Positions 48,559-57,756 are shown, numbered from the stretch's first letter. The stretch is 64,000 nt of DNA from Microbacterium sp. SORGH_AS_0428 (GCF_031453615.1 NZ_JAVIZT010000001.1:2170001-2234000); one strand, 5' to 3'. Notes: generated by a model not told the origin, from the letters alone. Numbers and translations are program-made.

Positions 48559-49352
48559 GCATCCTTCGCAGACCCGGCCTCCTGCTCTCCCTCCTCCTGC
48601 TGCTGTTGACCCTCGTCGCGGTCGTCGCCCCGCAGCTGCTCGCTCCGTACGATCCGTACGACTCGGTGGGCACCGCGCGGCTCGAGCCGCCGAGCGCGGA
48701 GCACCTCTTCGGCACCGATCACCTCGCACGCGACGTCTTCTCGCGCGTGATCTACGGCGCCCAGCTCTCGTTGTCCTCTGCCGTGCTCGCCGTCGTCGCG
48801 GGTGTGCTGATCGGGTCCATCGTCGGTCTCGTGTGCGGCTACGTCGGCGGACCGCTCGACTTCGTGGTCATGCGCTTCGTCGACGTGCTCATCGCGATCC
48901 CCGGCATCCTCCTCGCGCTCATCGTCGTCGCCTCGCTCGGGTTCGGTCCGCTCTCGATCGCCCTCGGTGTCGGACTCGGCACGGCCGGGTCGTTCGCCCG
49001 CGTCATGCGCTCACAGGTGCTGCGCGTGCGCAGCGAGGAGTATGTCGAGGCGGCGCGGACGCTCGGCGCCCGCGGCCCCGCGATCCTCGTGCGTCACGTC
49101 ATGCCGAACGCGGCGCGGCCCATCATCGCGATGGCCTCGCTCGAGCTCGCCCTCGCCATCCTGTCGGTGTCGGCGCTGAGCTTCCTCGGTTTCGGCGCTC
49201 AGCCGCCGGCGCCCGAATGGGGAGCGCTCGTGTCGGCAGGGCGCGACTTCGTCGCCATCGCGCCCTGGCTGAGCCTGCTGCCCGGCGCCGTCATCCTCGC
49301 GGTCGTCCTCTCGGTCAACCGCGTCGCCCGCTTCATCGGAGGTGACCGATGA
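48555..49352 (+). CDS. ABC permease, DppC type
   Basis: 265 residues from ATG 48555. N-terminal helix, HLFGTDHLARDVFSRVIYGAQ block typical of DppC/OppC, and EAA motif EAARTLGARGPAILVRHVMPN. Overlaps the ATPase gene by 4 nt. Confidence 0.92.
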   Translation: MSILRRPGLLLSLLLLLLTLVAVVAPQLLAPYDPYDSVGTARLEPPSAEHLFGTDHLARDVFSRVIYGAQLSLSSAVLAVVAGVLIGSIVGLVCGYVGGPLDFVVMRFVDVLIAIPGILLALIVVASLGFGPLSIALGVGLGTAGSFARVMRSQVLRVRSEEYVEAARTLGARGPAILVRHVMPNAARPIIAMASLELALAILSVSALSFLGFGAQPPAPEWGALVSAGRDFVAIAPWLSLLPGAVILAVVLSVNRVARFIGGDR

Positions 49353-50959
49353 CCGCTCCTCTTCTGCGTGTCACGGATCTGCGCGTCGACTACGGCACCG
49401 GACGCCGTGCCCACCGCGCGCTGCGCGGCATCGACCTCGAGGTGAACCCCGGCGAGATCGTCGCCGTCGTCGGCGAGTCGGGATCCGGCAAGAGCACGAT
49501 CGCCCACGCGCTCGTGAAGCTCCTGCCCGCCGAGGCGCACGTGCGCGGCGGATCGATCGTCTTCGACGGCACCGAGATCACCACCGCGTCGGCGTCGGCG
49601 CTGCGCCGCATCCGGGGCGGACGGATCGGCTTCGTGCCGCAGGATCCCTCCCACAGCTTGAATCCGCTGATGCGCGTGGGTGAGCAGATCGCCGAGACGC
49701 TGCGCCGCCACCGCGGCCTGTCGCGGGCGGATGCGGCCCGCCGCGCCGTGGAGATCATCACCGAGGTGGGCGTGCCCGAAGCCACGCTGCGGGCGGGCCA
49801 GTATCCGCACGAGCTCTCGGGCGGCCTCCGCCAGCGCATCCTCATCGGCATCGCGTGGGCGTGCGAGCCCGCGCTCGTGATCGCAGATGAGCCGACCAGT
49901 GCACTGGACGCGACCGTGCAGCGCCACGTGCTCGATCGGATGCAGGCGCTCGCCGAGGCGCACGGCACCGCCGTGCTGCTGGTGACGCACGACCTGGCCG
50001 TCGCCGCCGACCGCGCCGATCGCATCATCGTGGTCGAGAAGGGCGAGATCGTCGAGAGCGGTCCGGCCGAACTCGTGCTGTCGGATCCGACGCATCCGTA
50101 CACGCAGCGCCTGGTCGCCGCAGCGCCCGGCCTCAATGCGCGACGGCTCACCCCGTCGGCCAGCGTCGTCGACCGCGTCGTCCCCGACAGCGGTGCGCCG
50201 CTGCTGGAGGTCTCGGGCCTGGGCAAGACGTACGGCGGCAGTCGCGGCATCCGCGCCGTAGAGGCCGTGGACTTCTCGGTCGCGCGCGGGACGACCTTCT
50301 CCCTCGTCGGCGAATCCGGTTCGGGCAAGAGCACGACGGCGCGCATGGTCGCCAGGATCATCCCGAGCGACGAGGGTGAGATCCGGTTCGACGGCGAGGA
50401 CATCACCGACCTCCGAGGCTCGGCGCTGCGCGAGCTGCGCCGCCGCATCCAGGTCGTGTACCAGAACCCCTTCGGCTCGCTGGACCCGAGGATGAGCGTG
50501 GCGAAGCTTATCGCGGAGCCGTTGCAGGCGTTCGGCGTGCCTCGCGCGGAGCGCACCTCGATCGTGCGCGACCTGCTCGGGCAGGTGCGCCTGTCGACCG
50601 ACCTGCTCACCCGGCGCCCTGCTCAGCTCTCGGGCGGACAGCGTCAGCGCGTCGCGATCGCGCGCGCGATCGCCCTGCGTCCTGAGCTCATCGTGCTCGA
50701 CGAGCCGGTGTCCGCGCTCGACGTCTCAGTGCAGGAGCAGGTGCTGCAGCTGCTCGTCGACCTGCAGGCCGAGCACGGCCTCACCTACCTGTTCATCTCG
50801 CACGACCTCGGGGTGATCCGCCAGATCTCCGACCGCGTCGCCGTGATGCGCGGCGGCCGCATCCTGGAGCAGGCGACGGCCGACCGCATCTTCGACGCCC
50901 CGGCCGACCCGTACACGCGGGAGCTGATCGGCGCGATCCCCGGCGCCGCCGCCGACTGA
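49349..50959 (+). CDS. ABC ATP-binding protein, DppD-DppF fusion
   Basis: 536 residues from ATG 49349. Two full ABC domains: GESGSGKST occurs in both halves (about 44 and 322), signatures LSGGLRQR and LSGGQRQR, Walker B LVIADEPTSALD and LIVLDEPVSALD. Each half ends in the oligopeptide-transporter-type region. Powers the importer of this operon. End of the operon; a palindromic repeat pair follows. Confidence 0.93.
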   Translation: MTAPLLRVTDLRVDYGTGRRAHRALRGIDLEVNPGEIVAVVGESGSGKSTIAHALVKLLPAEAHVRGGSIVFDGTEITTASASALRRIRGGRIGFVPQDPSHSLNPLMRVGEQIAETLRRHRGLSRADAARRAVEIITEVGVPEATLRAGQYPHELSGGLRQRILIGIAWACEPALVIADEPTSALDATVQRHVLDRMQALAEAHGTAVLLVTHDLAVAADRADRIIVVEKGEIVESGPAELVLSDPTHPYTQRLVAAAPGLNARRLTPSASVVDRVVPDSGAPLLEVSGLGKTYGGSRGIRAVEAVDFSVARGTTFSLVGESGSGKSTTARMVARIIPSDEGEIRFDGEDITDLRGSALRELRRRIQVVYQNPFGSLDPRMSVAKLIAEPLQAFGVPRAERTSIVRDLLGQVRLSTDLLTRRPAQLSGGQRQRVAIARAIALRPELIVLDEPVSALDVSVQEQVLQLLVDLQAEHGLTYLFISHDLGVIRQISDRVAVMRGGRILEQATADRIFDAPADPYTRELIGAIPGAAAD

Positions 50960-51063
50960 CCGCCCGCGCGGCGCGGAGCCCGGTGTGGGTGCGCGGTGGT
51001 GGGGCGTGCGGGGCGGGTGCGGCCTGCGGGCTGGTGCGGGCCCGAGGGTGTGTTCGGGTGCGC

Positions 51064-51194
51064 GTCTCAAACGTGCACGCCCAGCGGCCGCGTTTCGTGC
51101 ACAAGTGAGACACGGATGCGGTGGGTCGGGGCATGTGCGGATGCGTGTCTCAGCCGTTCACGTGCGGCGACCGCGTTTCGTGCATATGCGAGAC
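51064..51194. repeat. Pair of 48-bp palindromic repeats
   Basis: 51064-51111 and 51147-51194 both run GTCTCA...CGCGTTTCGTGCA...GAGAC and are imperfect inverted repeats (GTCTCA/TGAGAC ends, GTGCAC/GTGCAC inner arms in the first). They lie in the 273-bp gap between the convergent ATPase and creatininase genes. No gene is visible in the rest of the gap. Confidence 0.75.
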
Positions 51195-51232
51195 TCGGAT
51201 ACCCGCGCCGGGCACGGATACGCGCGGGACGC

Positions 51233-51976
51233 TCAGGCGGAGTCGAGGCCGGCGAGCACCTGACGCACGATGCGCTCGCTCTGCGCGGCGACGTGCGCGA
51301 GGATCCGCTCGCCCTTCTCCGCGGTCGAGGGGCGCGGGTCGCCGAAGACTCCGGACGGCGACAGCGGCGCGAGCGGCATCTGCCGCAGGCCGAAGTCCGC
51401 AGGCAGCGTGGGGTAGGACGCCTCGTACCGATCCGGGTGGACGAGTGCGGGCGCCACCGCCAGCACCATCGACGTTTCGAGCTCGTCGGCGTGGCAGAGG
51501 CCCGGCGCCGCCCACGGCGACTCCTTCACCGCATCCCCGATCTCCGTCAGCCCGGGGTAGTCGAGCACCACGACCGGCATCCGCTGACCGATCCGGGCGG
51601 CGTGCTCCGCCGCCCGGTGCAGGGGCAGGCGGTTGCCGTAGTCGCCGTTGACGACCACGAGCAGCGCGTAGCCGGCGCGATCGAGGGATGCGGCGATGTC
51701 CGTGCACAGGGCGGTGACCGTGTCGGCGCCGATCGAGACCGTGCCCGGCAGCGCGTCATTGCTCCAGGTGTTGCCGTAGGCGACGGAGGGGAGCAGCGCC
51801 GCATCCAGGCTCCCGGCGAGGCGGCGGGCGACCGCATCCGCCTGCAGCGTGTCGGTCGACAGCGGCAGATGCGGACCGTGCTGCTCGAGCGCGCCGAAGG
51901 GGAGCACCGCGACGCGCGTTCCGGATGCGAGGAAGTCGCGGACCTCGGTCCAGGTGGCGTTCGCCAGCTCGATCAT
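51233..51976 (-). CDS. Creatininase-family amidohydrolase
   Basis: 247 residues from ATG 51976. Metal site region PFGALEQHGPHLPLSTDT (26-43) and HADELETSM near 165 follow the family. The usual NGHGGN reads NGDYGNR here, so a normally invariant His is Asp. The family includes creatininase, MftE and formamide hydrolases; activity is unassigned. Four nt downstream of the lactate dehydrogenase gene, same operon. Confidence 0.84.
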   Translation of the reverse strand: MIELANATWTEVRDFLASGTRVAVLPFGALEQHGPHLPLSTDTLQADAVARRLAGSLDAALLPSVAYGNTWSNDALPGTVSIGADTVTALCTDIAASLDRAGYALLVVVNGDYGNRLPLHRAAEHAARIGQRMPVVVLDYPGLTEIGDAVKESPWAAPGLCHADELETSMVLAVAPALVHPDRYEASYPTLPADFGLRQMPLAPLSPSGVFGDPRPSTAEKGERILAHVAAQSERIVRQVLAGLDSA

Positions 51977-51980
51977 GCGA

Positions 51981-52931
51981 TCAGCGCAGGGATGCGGCGA
52001 CGTCCCGCAACGCGTCGGCCGAGCGTCGGAGCAGTCCCAGCTCGTTCGGGCTGAACGCGGTCTCGGGGATCGGCACCGCGCCCGAGGCGCTCACGATCGA
52101 GGGCACGGAGAGCGCGACGCCGTCGATGCCGTGGTAACCGTGCAGCACGGTCGACACCGGCATCACCGCGTGCTCGTCCTGCAGGATCGCTTCCACGATG
52201 CGGGCGCTCGACAGGCCGATCGCGTAGTTCGTGGCGCCCTTGCCCTGGATCACCTTGTAGGCGGCGTCGCGCACGTCGACGGCGATCTCGTCGAGCTCGT
52301 CCACCGTGACGCGGTCGTGCGTCGGCGTCTGCCAGTCGAGAATCGGCACGGTGCCGATGGATGCGCTGGACCACAGCGGGAACTCGGTGTCGCCGTGCTC
52401 GCCGATGATGTAGGCGTGCACGCTCGAGGGTGAGACGCCGGCGCGCTGCGCGAGCTTCCAGCGCAGACGCGAGGTGTCGAGCACGGTGCCGGAGGCGAAG
52501 ATGCGCTCGACGGGCAGGCCCGTGGCCTCCTGGGCGAGCACGGTGAGCACGTCGCAGGGGTTCGTCACGATGACGTAGATCGCGTTGGGGGCGACCTCGA
52601 GCAGCTGCGGCATCATCGATTTGATGATGTTCGCGTTGGTGCCCGCGAGCTCGATGCGCGTCTGACCGGGCCGTTGCTTGGCGCCGGCGGTGATCACGAC
52701 GACGTGCGAGCCCTCGACGACCGACAGATCGCTGCCGCCGATGATGTCGCTCGTGCCGGTGAACTGCGTGCCGTGCGCGAGATCGAGCACCTCCGCCTCG
52801 GCCTTCTCCGTCGCGATGTCGTAGAGGGCGACGTGGCGGGCGGAGCCGCGGATGAGGGCGGCGTAGGCGACGCTGGAGCCGACGCTGCCAGCGCCGACGA
52901 CGGTGAGCTTCGAGTTCTCGATCGCAGACAT
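51981..52931 (-). CDS. ldh: L-lactate dehydrogenase
   Basis: 316 residues from ATG 52931; in-frame codons upstream to 53027 are not family-like. Rossmann motif VVGAGSVGSSVAYA (10-23), TAGAKQRPGQTR loop, catalytic His in GEHGDTEFPLWSSA and VLDTSRLRW. The GQTR loop favours lactate over malate dehydrogenase. Reduces pyruvate with NADH. Confidence 0.92.
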   Translation of the reverse strand: MSAIENSKLTVVGAGSVGSSVAYAALIRGSARHVALYDIATEKAEAEVLDLAHGTQFTGTSDIIGGSDLSVVEGSHVVVITAGAKQRPGQTRIELAGTNANIIKSMMPQLLEVAPNAIYVIVTNPCDVLTVLAQEATGLPVERIFASGTVLDTSRLRWKLAQRAGVSPSSVHAYIIGEHGDTEFPLWSSASIGTVPILDWQTPTHDRVTVDELDEIAVDVRDAAYKVIQGKGATNYAIGLSSARIVEAILQDEHAVMPVSTVLHGYHGIDGVALSVPSIVSASGAVPIPETAFSPNELGLLRRSADALRDVAASLR

Positions 52932-53130
52932 GACCCCAGTCTGGCAGGCCCAACGGCCGACGCGCGCGGGCGTGTTCGCCGGGAGAAAACCCGGCGCGTC
53001 GCGGTGGCGGCCGCATCCGGTTCTCATCGTGTTCCGATGAGTTCACCCGCATCCGCCCACGGGATGCCGCGGTGGTCGTACCCTGATCGGCGGAGGGCGG
53101 ATGCGGCATCCGTCCGGACGGGACGGGCCC

Positions 53131-53985
53131 ATGGAATTCGGCATCCACATCGCGGACTTCACCTGGAAGAGCGGTCCCGCCCAGCTGGGCCCCGCGCTCG
53201 CCGCCCACGTGCGCAACGCCGAGGCAGCCGGCATCCAGCGCATCACCGTGATGGACCACTTCTGGCAGTTGCCGGGCATCGGTCCGGTCGAGCACGAGAT
53301 GCTCGAGGCGTACGCCACCCTCGGCTTCATCGCCGCGCACACCGAGAAGGCGCTGCTGCACACCCTCGTCACGGGCGTCATCTACCGGCATCCGTCCCTG
53401 CTCGCCAAGCAGATCAGTACGCTCAACGTGCTCTCCGGCGGCCGGGTCGGGCTCGGCATCGGCGCCGCGTGGAACGAAGAGGAGTGCAAGGGCCTCGGTT
53501 TCCCGTTCCCGCCCGTCGCGCAGCGCTTCCGCGAGCTCGAGGAGACGCTCCAGATCTGCCTGCAGATGTGGTCGGACTCCGAGGAGCCGTACGAGGGTGC
53601 GATCTGGCAGCTCGAGCGCACGCTCAACTCGCCGCAGAACGTGACCAAGCCCTACCTCATGATCGGCGGCGGGGGAGAGAAGAAGACCCTCAAGCTCGTC
53701 GCGCAGTACGCCGACGCGTGCAACCTGTCGGCGATGGCGGAGGTGCCGACCCACAAGCTCGACGTGCTGCGCGCGCACTGCGACGACGTCGGCCGCGACT
53801 ACGACGAGATCGAGAAGACCGCGATGATCGCGATCAACCCGACCTCGACGCCGGAGGAGGTCGCCACGCGCGTCGACGCGCTCTCGGATGCGGGCTTCGC
53901 GGCGACCTATGTCTTCGCCGCCGGGATCGACGAGCCCGCCCGTGCCGTCGAGCTCATCGCCGGCGTTGCCGCCCTCGCCCGCTGA
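53131..53985 (+). CDS. Luciferase-like (LLM, F420-type) oxidoreductase
   Basis: 284 residues from ATG 53131 (MEFGIHIADF); a start at 53101 would add 10 unlikely residues. TIM-barrel LLM fold with MDHFWQLPGIG, VLSGGRVGLGIGAAWNEEE and PYLMIGGGGEKKTL, closest to the TIGR03560 group of F420-dependent enzymes. Substrate unknown. Confidence 0.88.
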   Translation: MEFGIHIADFTWKSGPAQLGPALAAHVRNAEAAGIQRITVMDHFWQLPGIGPVEHEMLEAYATLGFIAAHTEKALLHTLVTGVIYRHPSLLAKQISTLNVLSGGRVGLGIGAAWNEEECKGLGFPFPPVAQRFRELEETLQICLQMWSDSEEPYEGAIWQLERTLNSPQNVTKPYLMIGGGGEKKTLKLVAQYADACNLSAMAEVPTHKLDVLRAHCDDVGRDYDEIEKTAMIAINPTSTPEEVATRVDALSDAGFAATYVFAAGIDEPARAVELIAGVAALAR

Positions 53986-54031
53986 ACCGGCGGATTGGCG
54001 GCTCGGCCCGGCGTGACGTAAGCTGGTCGGC

Positions 54032-54122
54032 GGTGACGTGTCCGAGCGGCCGAAGGTGCAACTCTCGAAAAGTTGTGTAGGGTAACCCCCTACCGTGGGT
54101 TCAAATCCCACCGTCACCGCCA
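54032..54122 (+). tRNA. tRNA-Ser(CGA)
   Basis: Class II tRNA of 91 nt with long variable arm (TAGGGTAACCCCCTA), anticodon loop CTCGAAA, acceptor GGTGACG/CGTCACC and encoded CCA at 54120-54122. Confidence 0.95.
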
Positions 54123-54124
54123 TG

Positions 54125-54150
54125 AAAACCCCCGAGGAATCGGGGGTTTT
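54125..54150 (+). terminator. Terminator after tRNA-Ser
   Basis: AAAACCCCCGA-GGAA-TCGGGGGTTTT, an 11-bp stem with T-tract immediately after the tRNA. Confidence 0.9.
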
Positions 54151-54204
54151 CGCGTGTGGGGGCGGCGTGATCGTCGTCACGGACAGCGAGAGGGGCCAAG
54201 AGCG

Positions 54205-54936
54205 ATGAACGCGATCCTCACCGCACTGGTGTGCGTGGTGCTGCTCAATGCCTACGCGGCGCTGCTGATCGTGCTCCGCGCGAAGGTGTACGGGGTGCCG
54301 CTGTACCGGCCGATGCTCGTCAACATCGGTCTGTCGCTCGCACCCGTGGCGCTGGCGTTCATCGGGCTCATCGGATTCCTCCTCGTGACCCCTGTCGCCC
54401 TCGGCCTGGGAGCCGTATCGGCAGCTCTGCCGGTCACCGCCGTCTGGATCTACCTCGGCATCGCGACACTTGCGTGGCTGGTGTTCTTCCCGAACTCGAT
54501 CTACCTGATCACCGAGCTCAACTTCAGTCACCGCCGTGAGCACACCCCCGTCCCGCTCTGGTACGACATCGTGCACACCCTCACGCTCACCGGGTCGGGG
54601 CTCGCCAACGCGGTGCTCAGCCTCGCGCTGATCCACTTCGGCCTCATCGTCGTCATCGCTGATCCCGCGGCCGGTTCAGGGCCGCCCGCGTGGAGTTGGG
54701 CGTTCGCCGCAGTCGCGATCCTGCTCGGCGCCCTCGGCGTCTACCTCGGGCGCTACCTGCGATTGAACAGCTGGGACGTCCGCCACCCCGCGACCCTCAT
54801 CAGCAAGCTCCGTGACCACTTCGCCGCCCGCGGCAGGGGGTTGGAGGGAGTGGCGTTCGTCGCGACCCACACCGTTCTCGTCGCGCTTCTCTACGTGCCG
54901 ATCTTCGGCCTGGCCTACAACGCGATCCTGAGCTAG
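54205..54936 (+). CDS. DUF1361 membrane protein
   Basis: 243 residues from ATG 54205 (GAGGGG upstream). Six or seven hydrophobic segments and the family block FFPNSIYLITELNFSHRRE followed by PLWYDIVHTL. Function unknown. The longer frame upstream starts inside the tRNA and is rejected. Confidence 0.88.
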   Translation: MNAILTALVCVVLLNAYAALLIVLRAKVYGVPLYRPMLVNIGLSLAPVALAFIGLIGFLLVTPVALGLGAVSAALPVTAVWIYLGIATLAWLVFFPNSIYLITELNFSHRREHTPVPLWYDIVHTLTLTGSGLANAVLSLALIHFGLIVVIADPAAGSGPPAWSWAFAAVAILLGALGVYLGRYLRLNSWDVRHPATLISKLRDHFAARGRGLEGVAFVATHTVLVALLYVPIFGLAYNAILS

Positions 54937-54980
54937 CCGCAGGTTCGGGCCCTACCGTCACCGATCCGCGTCGAGGCGTG

Positions 54981-55595
54981 TCAGCCGCCCGGTCCGGACG
55001 GCTGGATGGGGGCGCCGTCGCCGTTGTCGGGCAGATCGCCGCGCTCCACCGGGGTCGGTGGCGTTCTCGGGGTGTCGGAGAACAACTCGTCGAGCTCCGT
55101 CGACGAGGGCACGTGCACCGCCTTGGCGGCCGCGTCGATCTCGTCCGCCGTGGCCCCGGCCGACCCGATGACGCGCACAGACGCGCCGTCGCGCACGACG
55201 ATGTCCTCGTGAGCGCCGTCGTGCTCTCGATGCCAGATCCCGTCCTGCTCGGTGCACGTGACGGGAGTCGCGGGATCGTCCCACATCGGCAGCGCCGCGC
55301 ACGTCTCGGCGGTCATCCCGCCTCGCTGCGTGCGCAGCGAGATCATCGCCCCCGACCCGTCGCGGATCCAGGTCGCCGACATGCCATCCTCGTCCGAGAC
55401 GCCGACCGACTGCGGAGCGAGGGTGTAACCCGGCACCGCGGTCGTGAAGACGAGATCGGTCGAGATGCCGGCCGCGGCGACCCGCTCGGCGATCTCGTCG
55501 GCGCTCGCCGGACTGCCCGCCGATGCGGCGCACCCGGCGGCGGTCACCGTCACGAGGGTGAGCAGGACGCCGAGGAGGGGGCGGGAGGCGCGCAT
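54981..55595 (-). CDS. Predicted lipoprotein
   Basis: 204 residues from ATG 55595. Signal peptide with lipobox TAAGC (Cys about 22), mature domain with two cysteines (AETCAAL, VTCTEQ) and a Pro/Gly-rich tail. Not recognised. Convergent with the DUF1361 gene. Confidence 0.78.
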   Translation of the reverse strand: MRASRPLLGVLLTLVTVTAAGCAASAGSPASADEIAERVAAAGISTDLVFTTAVPGYTLAPQSVGVSDEDGMSATWIRDGSGAMISLRTQRGGMTAETCAALPMWDDPATPVTCTEQDGIWHREHDGAHEDIVVRDGASVRVIGSAGATADEIDAAAKAVHVPSSTELDELFSDTPRTPPTPVERGDLPDNGDGAPIQPSGPGG

Positions 55596-55711
55596 GACGG
55601 CATCATGACGCAGATCGCGCCGAGCGGCAAAGACCGTGACGCACGGGACGGCCGCCCGGATCCGGCGCGAAGCCGGGAGCCGTCGAGTCTCGCGTCGGGC
55701 GATCCGATTTG

Positions 55712-55731
55712 ACCTGGAGCGCGCTCCAGGT
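55712..55731. promoter_or_regulatory. MerR-type operator before the aldo/keto reductase
   Basis: Perfect 20-bp palindrome ACCTGGAGCGCGCTCCAGGT, overlapping a TTGACC -35-like element at 55709. This is the geometry of MerR-controlled promoters, and a MerR gene follows in the same operon. It ends 16 bp before the reductase start. Confidence 0.8.
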
Positions 55732-55747
55732 GGTTCGCTGCGTATCC

Positions 55748-56695
55748 ATGGACACTCTCAGCAACGGATTCGCCCTCGGAGCGATGTGGTTCGGCACTCG
55801 GCTCTCGGAGGAGACGTCGTTCGCGCTGCTCGATCGCTTCGTCTCGCGCGGCGGGCGCTGGCTCGACACTTCCGACAACTACGCCTTCTGGGCCTCGCCG
55901 TCCGGCCGAGGAGGGGCGAGCGAGACGGTGCTGGGCGAATGGCTCCGCCGTCATCCGGGCGTGCGGGACGACGTGTCGATCTCGACGAAGGTCGGCGCGA
56001 ACCCGACCCAGCCCGGCGCCGGCGCGGCATCCCTGGAGGGGCTCGCCCCCGGCGCCATCGCCGAGGCGATCGCGGGATCGATGGAGCGGCTCGGCGTCGA
56101 GACGATCGACCTGCTGTGGGCGCACGTCGAAGACCGCACGGTTCCGCTCGAGGATCAGGTCGAGGCGTTCGGGTCGCTCGTCGCAGACGGGCGGGTCAGG
56201 CGGCTGGGTGCGTCCAACCACGCGATGTGGCGCGTCGAGAGAGCGCGCGCGGCGGCGCGGGCGCGCAGCATCGAGCCCTTCCGCTTCGTGCAGCTGCGGC
56301 ACAGCTACCTCCAGCCGATTCCGTTCGCACCGCTTCCGGACTGGGGGCACGTCATCGCATCCCCCGAAGCGCTCGACTACGTCGCATCCGAGGAGCTCGG
56401 GATGTGGGCCTACACGACCTTGCTCGGCGGGGCGTTCGCGCGAGGGGAGCGACTGCAGGAGGCGTACCGGCATCCCGATACGGAGCGTCGCCTCGCCGCA
56501 CTGGACCGGGTCGCCCGGCGGTGGGATGCGACGCGGAACCAGGTCGTGCTGTCATGGTTGCTCGAGGGCTCACCCGCGGTGACCCCGATCATCGGAGTGT
56601 CGGACCTCGCTCAGCTGGATGAGGCGATGGATGCGCTCCAGCTTCACGTGGACGCCGAAGACCGCGCCGAACTCGACGGAAAGCAGGACGCATGA
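55748..56695 (+). CDS. Aldo/keto reductase
   Basis: 315 residues from ATG 55748. Starts FALGAMWFGT; catalytic Asp/Tyr in LDTSDNYAFW, Lys in VSISTKVG, and His region IDLLWAHVED; NADPH site TPIIGVSDLAQLDEAMDAL at the C-terminus. Reduces an unknown carbonyl. Overlaps merR by 4 nt. Confidence 0.9.
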   Translation: MDTLSNGFALGAMWFGTRLSEETSFALLDRFVSRGGRWLDTSDNYAFWASPSGRGGASETVLGEWLRRHPGVRDDVSISTKVGANPTQPGAGAASLEGLAPGAIAEAIAGSMERLGVETIDLLWAHVEDRTVPLEDQVEAFGSLVADGRVRRLGASNHAMWRVERARAAARARSIEPFRFVQLRHSYLQPIPFAPLPDWGHVIASPEALDYVASEELGMWAYTTLLGGAFARGERLQEAYRHPDTERRLAALDRVARRWDATRNQVVLSWLLEGSPAVTPIIGVSDLAQLDEAMDALQLHVDAEDRAELDGKQDA

Positions 56696-57069
56696 CCCCG
56701 ATGTTCACGATGGGCGAGACCACCGCAGCGACGGGCCTCACTGCGGACACGCTCCGCTACTACGAGGACGAGAGCATCATCGGGCCGTTCGCCCGGGATC
56801 ACCGCAACCACCGGGTGTTCAGCGAGAAGGACATCGCCTGGATCCACGTCGTGACGTGCATGAAGGATGCGGGGCTCGGCATCGACGAACTGCGCACCTT
56901 CGCCGATCTGCTGCACGGCACGCACACCGCCCCCGACCCCGTCGGCTTCCTGCGCGAGCGTCGAGCGGCTCTGGCGGAGCGCCGGCAGGTGCTCACCCTC
57001 GCGATCGCGGTGATGGACGAGAAGATCGCGCACTTCGCGAGCACCGGCACCGAGGAGGGCGAACCGTGA
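56692..57069 (+). CDS. MerR-family regulator of the aldo/keto reductase
   Basis: 125 residues from ATG 56692. MerR helix-turn-helix (MGETTAATGLTADTLRYYED), then FARDHRNHRVFSEKDIAWI and a coiled helix. Probably binds the palindrome at 55712 and controls its own operon. Confidence 0.9.
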   Translation: MTPMFTMGETTAATGLTADTLRYYEDESIIGPFARDHRNHRVFSEKDIAWIHVVTCMKDAGLGIDELRTFADLLHGTHTAPDPVGFLRERRAALAERRQVLTLAIAVMDEKIAHFASTGTEEGEP

Positions 57070-57137
57070 TCGAGGCCCTGACCCTGCCCGCATCCCTCGT
57101 CGTCCGCGGCGCCGGGGTGCTGCCGGAATCGCCCTGA
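57066..57137 (+). other. 23-codon open frame after merR, possible gene remnant
   Basis: Starts with a GTG overlapping the merR stop (GTGA) and reads VIEALTLPASLVVRGAG then LPESP and TGA. The junction looks like a genuine coupled gene start, but the frame is too short to judge. It may be the remnant of a deleted third gene or chance. Confidence 0.25.
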
Positions 57138-57239
57138 CGACAGGCGCCGCGTCGGGCCTGTGTATGACGCCCGCGGCTGAATCCGTGTTCTCCCTATGCT
57201 GTGGCTCGCCGATATCCCGCGCCCGAACGGAGAACACCC

Positions 57240-57752
57240 ATGCCCGATCACGCTGTCCTCGCCGCATCCCTGACGACGCCGGAGGCGTTTCTCGCGCTCA
57301 CCGATGAGGGTGGTGTCTTCGGCGTGAAGAAGTCGGCGAAGGCCGCGCTCGACATCTGGAACCAGGCCGACGCGCGCTACGTCGGCGTCTACCGGGGCTT
57401 CCACGCGCCCGGCGGCAAGGGGACCGGGTTCGTCATCCGCACCTACTGGGATCCTGCGCGCGTGAGCCCCGACCTCGATGCCGTCGAGGTGGCGATCCAG
57501 ACGGCGCTGCCGGTTGCCCTCACGCAGGCCGACGAGAAGGTCACGTGGAAGGCGCGCAACAACAAGCAGGCCAGCTTCTTCGCCTGGCGCATCTCGCAGC
57601 AGCAGGCGCTGTCGCTGTGGTTCCAGGAGCGGTTCGGCATCAGCGCGTGTGCCACGCAGCTGTTCGACCGCGCCGACGTTCACCAGGATGTCGCGGTGGT
57701 CGCGACCTCCGGTGGTGTCGACAACCTCTGGTCGTTCACCTCGAAGGGCTGA
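57240..57752 (+). CDS. Conserved hypothetical protein
   Basis: 170 residues from ATG 57240, no signal or membrane segment. An alpha/beta domain with ALTDEGGVFGVKKSAKAALD, RYVGVYRGFH and VATSGGVDNLWSFTSKG at the end. Not recognised. Coding bias is normal, and the next gene starts 4 nt after its stop, so both are likely transcribed together. Confidence 0.72.
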   Translation: MPDHAVLAASLTTPEAFLALTDEGGVFGVKKSAKAALDIWNQADARYVGVYRGFHAPGGKGTGFVIRTYWDPARVSPDLDAVEVAIQTALPVALTQADEKVTWKARNNKQASFFAWRISQQQALSLWFQERFGISACATQLFDRADVHQDVAVVATSGGVDNLWSFTSKG

Positions 57753-57756
57753 TCGC

